Origin: Arthrobacter hankyongi
Lineage (GTDB): Bacteria > Actinomycetota > Actinomycetes > Actinomycetales > Micrococcaceae
Direction: 5' to 3'
Assembly (NCBI RefSeq): GCF_022012395.1
Contig: NZ_JAKLTQ010000006.1
Location: 124,001-188,000, forward strand
Length of the DNA: 64,000 nt
Part shown: in pieces, positions 55,187 to 63,287 of the stretch
Layout: each line of letters begins with the position of its first letter
Position numbering within the stretch: the first letter of the stretch is position 1
Position numbers and translations under genes: made by a program
The notes under the pieces: generated by a model
What the model saw: only the letters and a program-made list of their open reading frames with translations
Database searches by the model: none
What the model was told of the DNA's origin: nothing

Positions 55187-55219
55187 CCCGACGGCGGACG
55201 CGCAGCGTCCGCCGTCGGG
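55187..55219 (-). terminator. Hairpin after ilvD
   Basis: A perfect 15-bp stem (CCCGACGGCGGACGC / GCGTCCGCCGTCGGG) with a 3-nt loop lies 7 nt past the ilvD stop on the minus strand. There is no U-tract. Confidence 0.6.
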
Positions 55220-55226
55220 CAAGCCC

Positions 55227-56930
55227 CTATCCGCAGTAGGCGCCGGTGGAGGCGGAGTTGACCAGCTTGGCGTATTTGGCCAGCACCCCGGAGGTGAACT
55301 TGGCCGGCAGCGGCTTCCAGTCGACCTTGCGGGCCTCGAGCTCCGCCGGGTCGACCAGCAGGTCGAAGCTGCGGGCGGCGATGTCCACGCGGATCCTGTC
55401 GCCGTCGTTGACGAAGGCAATCGGCCCGCCGTCGACAGCCTCGGGGGCCACGTGGCCGATGCACAGCCCGGTGGTGCCGCCGGAGAAGCGGCCGTCGGTC
55501 AGCAGCAGCACGTCCTTGCCCAGGCCGGCGCCCTTGATGGCGCCGGTAATGGCCAGCATCTCGCGCATGCCCGGACCGCCCTTGGGGCCCTCGTAGCGGA
55601 TGACGACGACGTCACCGGGCTTGATCTCGCCATTGTCCAGGGCGTCCAGGGCACCCTGCTCGCGCTCGAAGACACGGGCGGTGCCCTCGAACACATCGGC
55701 GTCAAAGCCCGCGCTCTTGACTACGGCGCCTTCGGGCGCGAGAGAGCCGTGCAGGATCGTGATGCCGCCGGTCTTGTGGATCGGATTGTCCAGGGCGCGC
55801 AGCACCTTGCCGTCCGGGTCCGGCGGGTTGATGGCGGCCAGGTTCTCGGCCACGGTCTTGCCGGTCACGGTCAGGCAGTCCCCGTGCAGCAGGCCGGCGT
55901 CGAGCAGGGCCTTCATGATGACCGGCACGCCGCCGATCTTGTCGACGTCGAACATCACGTAGCGGCCGAATGGCTTCAAGTCGCCCAGATGCGGGATCTT
56001 GTCACCGATGCGGTTGAAGTCGTCCAGGGTCAGCTCCACCCCGGCCTCGCGGGCGATGGCCAGCAGGTGGAGGACGGCATTGGTGGAACCGCCGAACGCC
56101 ATGGTGACGGCGATGGCGTTCTCGAAGGCCGGCTTGGTCATGATGTCGCGGGCACGGATGCCCTTCCGCAGCAGGTTCACCACGGCCTCGCCGGACTTGT
56201 GGGCGAACATGTCGCGGCGGCGGTCGGCCGAGGGCGGTGCGGCGGAGCCGGGCAGCGACATGCCCAGGGCCTCGCCGATGCAAGCCATGGTGTTGGCGGT
56301 GTACATACCGCCACACGCGCCTTCGCCCGGACAGATGGCCCGTTCGATCGAATCGAGGTCCTTGAGGCTCATCTTCCCGGCGGCGCAGGCACCCACGGCC
56401 TCGAACGCATCGATGAGCGTGACTTCCTTCTCCGAGCCGTCCTCGAGCTTGGCGAAGCCGGGCATGATCGAGCCGGCGTAGAGGAAGACCGAAGAGAGGT
56501 TGAGGCGGGCGGCCGCCATCAGCATGCCGGGCAGGGACTTGTCACAGCCGGCCAGCAGCACGGAACCGTCCAGGCGCTCGGCCTGCATAACGGTTTCCAC
56601 GGAGTCGGCGATGACCTCGCGGGACACCAGCGAGAAGTGCATGCCCTCGTGGCCCATGGAAATGCCGTCGGATACGGAAATGGTGCCGAACTGCATCGGG
56701 AAGCCGCCGCCGGCGAAGACGCCTTCCTTGGCGCCCTGGGCCAGCCGGTTCAGGGACAGGTTGCAGGGGGTGATTTCGTTCCAGGAACTGGCGACACCGA
56801 TCTGCGGCTTGGCGAAATCGTCGTCGCCCATTCCCACTGCTCGAAACATTCCGCGGGCAGGCGCGGCGTGGATGCCATCGGTGACAACACGGCTGCGCGG
56901 CTTGATATCAGGAGTTGCGTCGGGGCTCAT
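55227..56930 (-). CDS. ilvD: Dihydroxy-acid dehydratase
   Basis: A 567-aa Fe-S enzyme that dehydrates dihydroxy acids to the 2-oxo acids of Val, Ile and Leu. The cluster cysteines appear in [30 protein letters not shown] and [20 protein letters not shown], and [19 protein letters not shown] is conserved near the C-terminus. ATG 56930 has AGGAG very close; a GTG at 56951 is an alternative. It is transcribed alone, upstream of ilvBNC on the same strand, and ends in two hairpins. No leu/ilv-type operator was seen in front of it. Confidence 0.96.
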   Translation of the reverse strand: MSPDATPDIKPRSRVVTDGIHAAPARGMFRAVGMGDDDFAKPQIGVASSWNEITPCNLSLNRLAQGAKEGVFAGGGFPMQFGTISVSDGISMGHEGMHFSLVSREVIADSVETVMQAERLDGSVLLAGCDKSLPGMLMAAARLNLSSVFLYAGSIMPGFAKLEDGSEKEVTLIDAFEAVGACAAGKMSLKDLDSIERAICPGEGACGGMYTANTMACIGEALGMSLPGSAAPPSADRRRDMFAHKSGEAVVNLLRKGIRARDIMTKPAFENAIAVTMAFGGSTNAVLHLLAIAREAGVELTLDDFNRIGDKIPHLGDLKPFGRYVMFDVDKIGGVPVIMKALLDAGLLHGDCLTVTGKTVAENLAAINPPDPDGKVLRALDNPIHKTGGITILHGSLAPEGAVVKSAGFDADVFEGTARVFEREQGALDALDNGEIKPGDVVVIRYEGPKGGPGMREMLAITGAIKGAGLGKDVLLLTDGRFSGGTTGLCIGHVAPEAVDGGPIAFVNDGDRIRVDIAARSFDLLVDPAELEARKVDWKPLPAKFTSGVLAKYAKLVNSASTGAYCG

Positions 56931-57106
56931 AGCTCCTGATTCTATGACCACCCCGCGGCATGCCGGGCCATGTTACAGTTTTCCGGCTCTGACGGCACCG
57001 GTCCGGCGCGGCAAATGCGCCGGGATTGAAGTTCGTATTTGTAGCCGAAATAATTGCGCAGTGAATACTGCAGTCCCGCCCACCGCTTCCGCGGCCGCCC
57101 TGTGAC

Positions 57107-57538
57107 ATGGCAGGCAGCGAACAGCTCAAGGAAGCCCTCAGCGGCATCTTCGATGCCCAGATCCCCAACCACGGGGATTACAACCTGGTCTTCGCCAGCG
57201 CCCGCCTGGGCCTGGGCACCGCCCTCGGCCGCTGGCCGCGCGGCTATGTGCTCGGCTACCGGTGGAAGCCCCACGAACTGATACTTGCTCCGGTCAACGT
57301 GGCCGAACTGTCCGCCGGCAGCACACCGGTCACCATCAACATGACCAATCTGTCCCATGCCGTCCGGCTGGCGGAGAAACACCCCGCGGACTACGACTAC
57401 GAAGTAGGCAACAGCACCGGACGGATCTTCCGCTTCGGCGTGGCGCCTGCAGGAATCCTGCCCGCCGGCACCATCGAACAGGCCGACGACGCCGAAGACT
57501 TCCACAATTTCATGGCCTCGCTGATCAGCCTGGCCTGA
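57107..57538 (+). CDS. Hypothetical protein
   Basis: A 143-aa soluble protein without a recognised family. It has an N-terminal helix (QLKEALSGIFDAQI), a strand-rich middle (YNLVFASARLGLGTALGRWP, GYVLGYRWKPHELILAPVNV) and a C-terminal helix ending FHNFMASLISLA. Sequence quality suggests a real gene: normal composition and one clean frame. The start ATG 57107 lacks a good ribosome binding site, so it may be leaderless. It is divergent from ilvD and converges on a hydroxyacid dehydrogenase gene with a 17-bp gap. Confidence 0.6.
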   Translation: MAGSEQLKEALSGIFDAQIPNHGDYNLVFASARLGLGTALGRWPRGYVLGYRWKPHELILAPVNVAELSAGSTPVTINMTNLSHAVRLAEKHPADYDYEVGNSTGRIFRFGVAPAGILPAGTIEQADDAEDFHNFMASLISLA

Positions 57539-57555
57539 GGCGGATAATCCGTGCC

Positions 57556-58500
57556 TCAGCCGAACGATCCGGTCTGGACAAGATTAGCCGGCCGCTCCCC
57601 CTGCGCCAAAAGACCCAACTGGCTGCGCAGCAGCTTCACGACCCGCGGATAGAACGCCGTCGTATTGCCTCCCACATGCGGGGAAATGATGACGTCCTCG
57701 CTCTGCCACAGCGGGTGGCCGTCCGGCAGCGGCTCGGGGTCGAAGACGTCGAGCGCCGCCTTCAGCCGGCCGGCAAGCACCTCGGCGGTCAGCGCCGCAG
57801 AGTCCACCACCCCGCCCCGCGCCACGTTCACCAGCAGCGCGCCGTCGGGCATGGCCTCAAGCACCCGGTTGTTGACCAGATGGTGGGTGGAATCGTTGAG
57901 CGGGGTGACCACGATCATCACATCGCACCGGGCGGCCAGCGCCTCCAGCTCCTGGCTGCCGTGGACATGACCGTCTGCGTCATCCCGCGCGGTGTGCCCC
58001 ACCCGGACGAGTTCGATCTCGAACGGCGCCAGCCGGCGGGCGATTTCCCGGCCGATGCCGCCGACACCGACCAGCAGCACGCGGCTGTCCGCCAGCGACC
58101 GGCGGCGCACGGAGTTCCAGACGCCGTTGGCCTGGTCCCGGACCATCTGGTCGATGCCGCGCAGCGAGGCCAGGACCAGGCCGACGGCGAGTTCGGCAGT
58201 GGCCGCGGCGTGGACGCCGGCGGCGCTGGCGATGGCTACCTCCGGACCCACCAGCTCGGCGATCCCGTCGTAACCGGTGGTCTGGGTCTGCACCAGCTTG
58301 AGCCGGGGCAGGGTACCGAGCACCTGCCAGCCGCTGCCCGGCAGGTAGGGCAGGATGACGGCGTCGATATCCTGGGCGCGCACGCCCTCCGGGTCCCCGC
58401 GGAGGTCCCACAATCCGGCGGTAATTCCTTGGGGTAGCGGCGCCACGGCTTCGAGCAGCGCAGGGTCCGGGAAGGTAATGGTGGTGATCGCCTGAGCCAT
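57556..58500 (-). CDS. D-isomer-specific 2-hydroxyacid dehydrogenase
   Basis: A 314-aa NAD(P)-dependent enzyme. The Rossmann motif is VLLVGVGGIGREIARRLAPF near 140, the catalytic Arg is in NVARGGVVDSAALTAEVLAG, the Glu in ALDVFDPEPLPDGHPLWQ, and the His in VIISPHVGGNT. This set matches phosphoglycerate/hydroxypyruvate/glyoxylate reductase-type enzymes; the substrate cannot be told. ATG 58500 starts the family similarity (MAQAITTITF); the open frame runs to 58740 through a repeat region with no similarity. The start has no clear ribosome binding site. Confidence 0.85.
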   Translation of the reverse strand: MAQAITTITFPDPALLEAVAPLPQGITAGLWDLRGDPEGVRAQDIDAVILPYLPGSGWQVLGTLPRLKLVQTQTTGYDGIAELVGPEVAIASAAGVHAAATAELAVGLVLASLRGIDQMVRDQANGVWNSVRRRSLADSRVLLVGVGGIGREIARRLAPFEIELVRVGHTARDDADGHVHGSQELEALAARCDVMIVVTPLNDSTHHLVNNRVLEAMPDGALLVNVARGGVVDSAALTAEVLAGRLKAALDVFDPEPLPDGHPLWQSEDVIISPHVGGNTTAFYPRVVKLLRSQLGLLAQGERPANLVQTGSFG

Positions 58501-58520
58501 GTGGTGAAGACTAGCGGATG

Positions 58521-58634
58521 TGCCGGACCCACGCGCGCCGGCTGCGCCGCCGTGCGGGGACCCGAACCGGCCCATCCTTGATCTGCCGGACCCACGCGCG
58601 CCGGCTGCGCCGCCGTGCGGGTCCCGAACCGGCT
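58521..58634. repeat. Two tandem copies of a 51-bp hairpin-forming repeat
   Basis: Near-identical 51-bp copies at 58521-58571 and 58584-58634 start TGCCGGACCCACGCGCGCCG and end CCCGAACCGGC. Within each, GGACCC and GGGTCC (or GGGGACC) can pair, so each copy can fold. They lie upstream of the dehydrogenase gene and the divergent membrane-anchored protein. Confidence 0.75.
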
Positions 58635-58711
58635 GCCTGTAGACAGTCCACCTCCATCGCCGTAACCTACGCTTCAGACGGCGGGGGTAGTTTCTCCGGG
58701 AAGGCAGCGCC

Positions 58712-59302
58712 ATGGGCTCATTCATCTGGACATTGATCATTGCCGCCGGGGCAGCGCTGATCTGGAGACTGTCTCACCGCCCCGGCCACATGGCCGGCAC
58801 CGGTTACACCGGAACGGCCGCGGGCCCGGCCCAGCCTTCGGTCTCGAGCGGCGGAAGACCGGCAGGCGCCACCATGATGGAAGCCGCGGCACGGACAGAC
58901 GGCGCCGAGGCCGCGGAGCCGGAACCAATCGATGGCTGGACCCAGAGCGCAGCGGACACCGCGGCGTCGGAACCACCGGTGGAAGACCAGTACATCGAGG
59001 ACGTCGCGGTGGCCCCGCACGCAACCCCGATCGACCCGGGCTCCGAACCGTCACCGTGGCGGATCCAGCCAACTGCCGCCATTCGCCCAACTGCCGCCGG
59101 GCCGGACGTAGCACCCACGCAGACGCACGCCAGGCCGGCAGAAGGAAGCCCGCCCACAGCAGAACCGGACGACGCAGGCGCCCCGGCCGCACCCGGCGCG
59201 CTGCCGCAGGACATCCTGTTCGATGCCTCCGAGTGGGCCGGTGACGACGGCGAGCGCTTGGCCGAACCTGGTTCCGGCGAAGGCAGACCGGCAGGCCCAT
59301 GA
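58712..59302 (+). CDS. Membrane-anchored low-complexity protein
   Basis: A 196-aa protein with one N-terminal membrane segment (FIWTLIIAAGAALIWRL, about 4-20) and a long Ala/Pro/Glu-rich tail with little predicted structure and a conserved-looking end (PQDILFDASEWAGDDGERLA). No family is recognised. ATG 58712 has GGAAGG upstream. Its stop overlaps the start of the sugar dehydrogenase-like lipoprotein gene (ATGA), so the two are co-translated and may act together at the membrane. Function unknown. Confidence 0.55.
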   Translation: MGSFIWTLIIAAGAALIWRLSHRPGHMAGTGYTGTAAGPAQPSVSSGGRPAGATMMEAAARTDGAEAAEPEPIDGWTQSAADTAASEPPVEDQYIEDVAVAPHATPIDPGSEPSPWRIQPTAAIRPTAAGPDVAPTQTHARPAEGSPPTAEPDDAGAPAAPGALPQDILFDASEWAGDDGERLAEPGSGEGRPAGP

Positions 59303-60414
59303 GCAGCGGGGGGCCGAAGCGCCGCTCTGCCGCGGGACCTGTTCCGGCGGCCGTGCTGGCGTTGGTCCTGGCTGCTTGCACCGCACCGGCGGGTACCCAG
59401 ACCGGGACCACCACCGCAAGCACCGGGACCACCACCGCAAGCACCGGGGCTACCAGCGCAGGCACGACCGCCCAGTCCATCACCACGGTGGCGTCGGGGT
59501 TGGAATCGCCGTGGTCGATCGCCGTCCTGCCCGATGGCGGCGCGCTGGTCTCGGAGAACGACTCGGGCCTGGTCAAGCACATCGCCGACGGCAAGACGGT
59601 GGCTGCGGTGCCGGTCGAGCCGAAACCCGACCCGACCGGCGAGGGCGGGCTGCTGGGGCTGGCGCTGAGCCCGGACTTCGCCAAGGACCGGCGGGTCTAC
59701 GTCTATCTGACTGCCGCCCAGGACAACCGGGTGCTCAGCTACCGCTGGCAGGACGAAAAGCTCTCCGAGGCGCGCGTTGTCCTCGCCGGCATTCCGAAGG
59801 CACGCGTGCACAACGGCGGACGGCTGAAGTTCGGCCCGGATGGCTACCTGTACATCGGCACCGGGGACGCGATGCAGCCGAACTCCGCGCAGGACCGCAG
59901 CTCGCTGGCCGGGAAGATCCTCCGCGTAACCAGGGACGGGACTCCGGCCCCGGGCAATCCCTTCGGCAACAGCCCTGTCTACAGCTACGGGCATCGCAAT
60001 GTCCAAGGCCTGGCGTGGGATTCGAGCGGCCAACTATGGGCCAGCGAGTTCGGACCGGACCGCGACGACGAACTCAACCGGATCAGGGCCGGAGGCAACT
60101 ACGGGTGGCCGGTAGTCACCGGCGCTCCCGGCGACCGGAGGTTCATCGACGCCGTCTATGTCTGGCCGTCGACGGCGGAGGCCTCCCCCAGCGGATTGGC
60201 CATCGTTGACGACACCGCTTGGTTGGCGGCACTGCGCGGGCAGCGGCTCTGGAGGGTGAAGCTGGGCCGGGCCATCGAGAGCCGGGACGTGCGTGACTAT
60301 CTGGTCTACGAGTATGGCCGGCTTCGCGATGTCACAGAGGCACCCGACGGATCACTGTGGATCCTGACGAACGGCACCAGCGGGGACCGGATGCTGTCCC
60401 TGCGGGCGGGGTAG
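59299..60414 (+). CDS. PQQ-dependent sugar dehydrogenase-like lipoprotein
   Basis: A 371-aa exported beta-propeller. The N-terminal AVLALVLAACTAPAG is a lipobox, followed by a Thr/Ser linker with the repeat GTTTASTGTTTASTG. The propeller has LESPWSIAVLPDGGALVSEN, GEGGLLGLALSPDFAKD, VHNGGRLKFGPDGYLYIGTG, GHRNVQGLAWDSSGQLWASE and RIRAGGNYGWPVV, which match the GSDH/PQQ glucose dehydrogenase family, including the His-Asn-Gly and Gly-His-Arg-Asn motifs near the cofactor. Many actinobacterial members are of unproven activity. It overlaps the upstream anchored-protein gene. Confidence 0.85.
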   Translation: MSSGGPKRRSAAGPVPAAVLALVLAACTAPAGTQTGTTTASTGTTTASTGATSAGTTAQSITTVASGLESPWSIAVLPDGGALVSENDSGLVKHIADGKTVAAVPVEPKPDPTGEGGLLGLALSPDFAKDRRVYVYLTAAQDNRVLSYRWQDEKLSEARVVLAGIPKARVHNGGRLKFGPDGYLYIGTGDAMQPNSAQDRSSLAGKILRVTRDGTPAPGNPFGNSPVYSYGHRNVQGLAWDSSGQLWASEFGPDRDDELNRIRAGGNYGWPVVTGAPGDRRFIDAVYVWPSTAEASPSGLAIVDDTAWLAALRGQRLWRVKLGRAIESRDVRDYLVYEYGRLRDVTEAPDGSLWILTNGTSGDRMLSLRAG

Positions 60415-60594
60415 CATCCGGGGCCAGCGCCCGCGGCCGGTGCGCCGCCGCGTGCCGGTTCCCGGCCGACATCGTCTCCGGACGGCCCACGCCCTGGCCG
60501 ATTTCACTTTCATTCCGGATTCGTGTAATGTTTCATGTCGTTGCGAGGGAAAACGCAAGGAAAATTCCATGCGGAAAACCCCGTCGGCAATGCT

Positions 60595-60667
60595 GCACCT
60601 CTAGCTCAACTGGCAGAGCAATTGACTCTTAATCAATGGGTTCCGGGTTCGAGTCCCGGGGGGTGCA
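60595..60667 (+). tRNA. tRNA-Lys (CTT), first copy
   Basis: Cloverleaf with acceptor GCACCTC/GGGGTGC, anticodon stem ATTGA/TCAAT with loop CTCTTAA (anticodon CTT) and T-arm CCGGG-TTCGAGT-CCCGG. The next three bases are CCA, so this copy encodes its 3' end. A possible promoter (TTCACT, 17 bp, TAATGT) lies around 60506-60534. Confidence 0.95.
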
Positions 60668-60790
60668 CCACCGGTAACCGACGTCGGGCAGACACTATGA
60701 CTGGCCAACGGCGGTTACCTTTTTGCCCGCAAGGGCAGGTGTCCGGGGACGGCCGCCGCAGGCGGATTGTCCACGGGTTGGCGCAACACT

Positions 60791-60863
60791 GCACCTCTAG
60801 CTCAACTGGCAGAGCAATTGACTCTTAATCAATGGGTTCCGGGTTCGAGTCCCGGGGGGTGCA
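60791..60863 (+). tRNA. tRNA-Lys (CTT), second copy
   Basis: The 73-nt body is identical to the first copy, 196 bp upstream, but the next bases are CTT, so CCA is not encoded. It is followed by an intrinsic terminator. Confidence 0.95.
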
Positions 60864-60869
60864 CTTCAT

Positions 60870-60919
60870 GAAAGCCGTCGGATCAGGCCTAGCGCCCGGT
60901 CCGGCGGCTTTCTTTTTTA
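60870..60919 (+). terminator. Intrinsic terminator of the tRNA-Lys pair
   Basis: GAAAGCCGTCGGA pairs with TCCGGCGGCTTTC (one mismatch) and is followed by TTTTTTAT. It lies 6 nt past the second tRNA. Confidence 0.85.
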
Positions 60920-61018
60920 TGCCTGTGGGCGGTCGCTTGACCGGGAGCCGGGTGGATAACAAAGTGGTAGCTACGGCGGAGTGTCCGGACCATCCTCGTG
61001 AATAGGCGGGGGCACCAA

Positions 61019-61150
61019 GTGCACGACAATCAGGACCAGCGCACCGAAGGCCCGCCCGGTCCGGCCACGCTGGAGAACTACCGGTTCATGGAAAAGATCA
61101 GCCAATTGGACCGCACGCGGATCCCGGAGCGGGTGGAAGCCACGCGCTGA
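61019..61150 (+). pseudogene. Catalase N-terminal remnant
   Basis: A 43-aa frame ending [20 protein letters not shown] then ERVEATR and TGA. This matches the N-terminus of monofunctional heme catalases (GP-x-x-LE-x-Y-x-F-x-EK-I-x-x-x-DR-x-RIPERVV), where the next residues would lead to the catalytic His (VVHARG...H). Here translation stops before that His and no further catalase sequence follows in any frame up to the IS element, so it is a truncated remnant. GTG 60998 is an alternative start. It lies between the tRNA-Lys terminator and an IS4-family insertion. Confidence 0.75.
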
Positions 61151-61157
61151 AGCCCAA

Positions 61158-61189
61158 GCACCCAAAGGACCCGAAGGCCCTTTGGGTGC
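61158..61189 (+). terminator. Hairpin after the catalase remnant
   Basis: GCACCCAAAGG pairs exactly with CCTTTGGGTGC around a 10-nt loop, without a U-tract. It probably once ended the convergent MarR gene or the truncated gene. Confidence 0.5.
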
Positions 61190-61207
61190 AGCGTCCGCGG
61201 CGGTGCC

Positions 61208-61217
61208 GGGTTAGTCC
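61208..61217. repeat. Left target-site duplication of the IS4-family element
   Basis: GGGTTAGTCC directly abuts the left inverted repeat; the same 10 bp abut the right end at 62715-62724. Ten bp is within the range for IS4-family elements. Confidence 0.85.
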
Positions 61218-62714
61218 CAATGCCGTTCGGTTAGGGTGTCGGGCTTGATGTCAAACCGGCGCGGTTCCTGAAAATGAGAGCGCAGCCCCTGTAGAAGTAG
61301 TTCAGTCCGCCAAGACAGATCTGCTTCACGACAGGGGCTGCGATGTCTCATTCTGCCACCACTCACGTTCCAGGCGTATTCGCTCCGGGCCATCTGGGCG
61401 AGCTGACCCGGGTTGTACCGTTCGAGATGGTCGATGCGGCACTCGCGGCCGGGAGAGGAACGCAGCAGCGGGTACGACTCCTTCCATCGCGGGTGGTCGT
61501 GTACCTCCTCCTGGCCGGCGCCTTGTTCACCGGCCAGGGATGGCGGCAGGTCTGGTCGCGTCTGACCGCGGGACTGACCGGGCCGCTGACGCGACCCTCA
61601 CCGGCAGCGATCACCGAAGCGATGCGCCGGGTCGGCCCGGCCCCGCTGCGCGAGCTGTTCGCTCTCCTCAAAGGCCCGGCCGTCACCGGCGCCGGCCAGG
61701 CGACACGCTGTGCCGGCCGCCTCGTGGTCGCCATCGACGGCACCCAGATCCCCGCGGCCGACACCTCGGCGAACCGGGCGAGGTTCCCCAAGCCGCGTGG
61801 TGGCCCGAACGGGGAAGCCGGCTACCCGTTCATCCGGCTGGTCGCGATCGTCACGTGCGGCACCCGGTCGATCATCGAGGCCGTGTTCGGCGCCGATACC
61901 ATCGGCGAGCTCACCTACGCCCGCCAACTCGTTTCCTCTCTGCGCGCGGGAATGCTGCTGTTGGGGGACCGGAACTTCGCCACCTACCGGTTCTTCCGCG
62001 ACGTGACCAATTCAGAAGCGGATTTCCTGATCCGCGGCAAGCACGGCACGGGAGCGATGAAACTCCCCGCCCTCAAACGGCTTCCTGACGGCTCGTATCT
62101 CTCGGCCGCTGCAGGCACCACGGTGCGGGTGATCGACGCGGCCATCACCGTCACCACCGAGGCCGGAACCCGCACCGGTGACTACCGGCTGATCACCACC
62201 ATCCTGGATCCCGGGGAGGCTCCCGCGCAGGAACTCGTGAGGCTGTACCACGAGCGCTGGGAGATCGAGACCTCCTACTGCGAGTTGAAATCCACGATCC
62301 TGGGCGGCCGGGTCCTCCGCGGCAGGCATCCGGCCGCCGTCACCCAGGAAGTATGGGCGCTGCTGGCCTGCTATCAGGTACTGCGTACCGCAATGAGCGA
62401 TGCGGTCCTGGCCAGGCCCGGGACCGATCCTGACCGGCTCTCGTTCACCGTCGCGCTCCACACCGCCCGCGACCAGATCGTCCAGGCCGCAGGAATCATC
62501 ACCGGCACCACAGTAGACCTGGTCGGACGGATCGGGGCGGCGCTTCTGCACGACCTGATGCCCGCCCGGCGCACACGAACCAGGCCCCGCGTGATCAAGC
62601 GGGCGATCTCGAAGTACCGGGCCAAAAGCCCCGACGCTGACCGGCGCACCTACCCCGCGACACTCACCACGAAAATCTTGACAACAATCCCCGACGGCTA
62701 ACCGAACGGCATTG
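61218..62714 (+). mobile_element. Intact IS4-family insertion sequence (1497 bp)
   Basis: Ends are the inverted repeat CAATGCCGTTCGGTTAG (17 bp, perfect), with imperfect extension inward. One transposase gene fills the element, and both flanks carry the 10-bp duplication GGGTTAGTCC. The duplication covers the MarR stop codon, so insertion happened at the very 3' end of that gene without changing its reading frame. All parts look intact, suggesting a recent insertion. Confidence 0.92.
61343..62701 (+). CDS. IS4-family transposase
   Basis: A 452-aa DDE transposase that cuts and joins the ends of its element. An N-terminal IS4-type domain (VFAPGHLGELTRVVPFEMVD) precedes the catalytic core: Asp132 in LVVAIDGTQIP, Asp209 in MLLLGDRNFATY, and Glu309 in the YREK signature Y302-x2-R305-x3-E309-x6-K316 (YHERWEIETSYCELK). 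All catalytic residues are present and the frame is unbroken. ATG 61343 lies 125 bp inside the left end; the stop is 13 bp from the right end. Confidence 0.95.
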   Translation: MSHSATTHVPGVFAPGHLGELTRVVPFEMVDAALAAGRGTQQRVRLLPSRVVVYLLLAGALFTGQGWRQVWSRLTAGLTGPLTRPSPAAITEAMRRVGPAPLRELFALLKGPAVTGAGQATRCAGRLVVAIDGTQIPAADTSANRARFPKPRGGPNGEAGYPFIRLVAIVTCGTRSIIEAVFGADTIGELTYARQLVSSLRAGMLLLGDRNFATYRFFRDVTNSEADFLIRGKHGTGAMKLPALKRLPDGSYLSAAAGTTVRVIDAAITVTTEAGTRTGDYRLITTILDPGEAPAQELVRLYHERWEIETSYCELKSTILGGRVLRGRHPAAVTQEVWALLACYQVLRTAMSDAVLARPGTDPDRLSFTVALHTARDQIVQAAGIITGTTVDLVGRIGAALLHDLMPARRTRTRPRVIKRAISKYRAKSPDADRRTYPATLTTKILTTIPDG

Positions 62715-62724
62715 GGGTTAGTCC
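62715..62724. repeat. Right target-site duplication of the IS4-family element
   Basis: GGGTTAGTCC, identical to the left copy at 61208-61217. It includes the stop codon (TTA on the plus strand, 62718-62720) of the MarR gene. Confidence 0.85.
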
Positions 62725-63179
62725 TGGCCGGGCCAGACGGGCGACGGGCCGGCCAAGCTCCAGCGGCTGCTCCCCTGCCGCCGGATGATCCCGCGCAGCA
62801 GTTCTTTGAGTTCTTCGGTGGTCTGCTCGGTATCCCCGGCCAGCGTGCGCTCAATCTCGCGCGCACGGGCGAGTGCCGTGCGGCCCAGATCCGAAATCGA
62901 CACCCGGTGCGCCCGGCGGTCCGTCTGGCTCCGGGCACGGAGAATGTGCCCGTGGGCCTCTAGTCTCGACAGCGTTTTGCCCATGGTTTGGGCCTGGACC
63001 CGGGCACGGGCAGCCAACACCGTCTGTGCCATCGGACCGTCCGCCTCGAGCACCTCCAGTGCGATAACACCGGCATGGGTGAGCCCCAGATCAGCAAGTT
63101 TCTCATTCCACGCATGTTCCACCAGGCGCGCGGCTGTGGAAAGCAGACGCGGCGTTGGCCAATTGTTCAAATCGGGCAC
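62718..63179 (-). CDS. MarR-family transcriptional regulator
   Basis: A 153-aa winged-helix regulator. The helix region WNEKLADLGLTHAGVIALEV, the recognition helix RVQAQTMGKTLSRLEAHGHI, and the wing SQTDRRAHRVSISDLGRTAL fit MarR. There is no cysteine, so it is not a thiol-switch OhrR type. It is divergent from a peroxiredoxin gene, and an oxidative-stress role is possible. GTG 63179 follows TATAAT by 6 nt, so the mRNA is probably leaderless. An IS element is inserted exactly at its stop codon without altering the protein. Confidence 0.85.
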   Translation of the reverse strand: MPDLNNWPTPRLLSTAARLVEHAWNEKLADLGLTHAGVIALEVLEADGPMAQTVLAARARVQAQTMGKTLSRLEAHGHILRARSQTDRRAHRVSISDLGRTALARAREIERTLAGDTEQTTEELKELLRGIIRRQGSSRWSLAGPSPVWPGQD

Positions 63180-63185
63180 GCTGCA

Positions 63186-63191
63186 ATTATA
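63186..63191 (-). promoter_or_regulatory. -10 element of the MarR gene (leaderless)
   Basis: A perfect TATAAT on the minus strand lies 6 nt from the GTG start, placing the transcript start on the start codon. No clear -35 is seen. Confidence 0.65.
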
Positions 63192-63287
63192 GTCTGCCCG
63201 GCGCGGAAAGGTCCCCGCTGCCTGGCTTGGCTAAGCTGGGGGGACTTCCGATACGACGACCTTCCAACACGACTCAGGAGCAAACCC

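Noticed and set aside
60595..62714. Integrative element using tRNA-Lys as attachment site
   Set aside because: No integrase and no repeated tRNA 3' end beyond the full second tRNA copy; the only mobile element is the IS4-family insertion.
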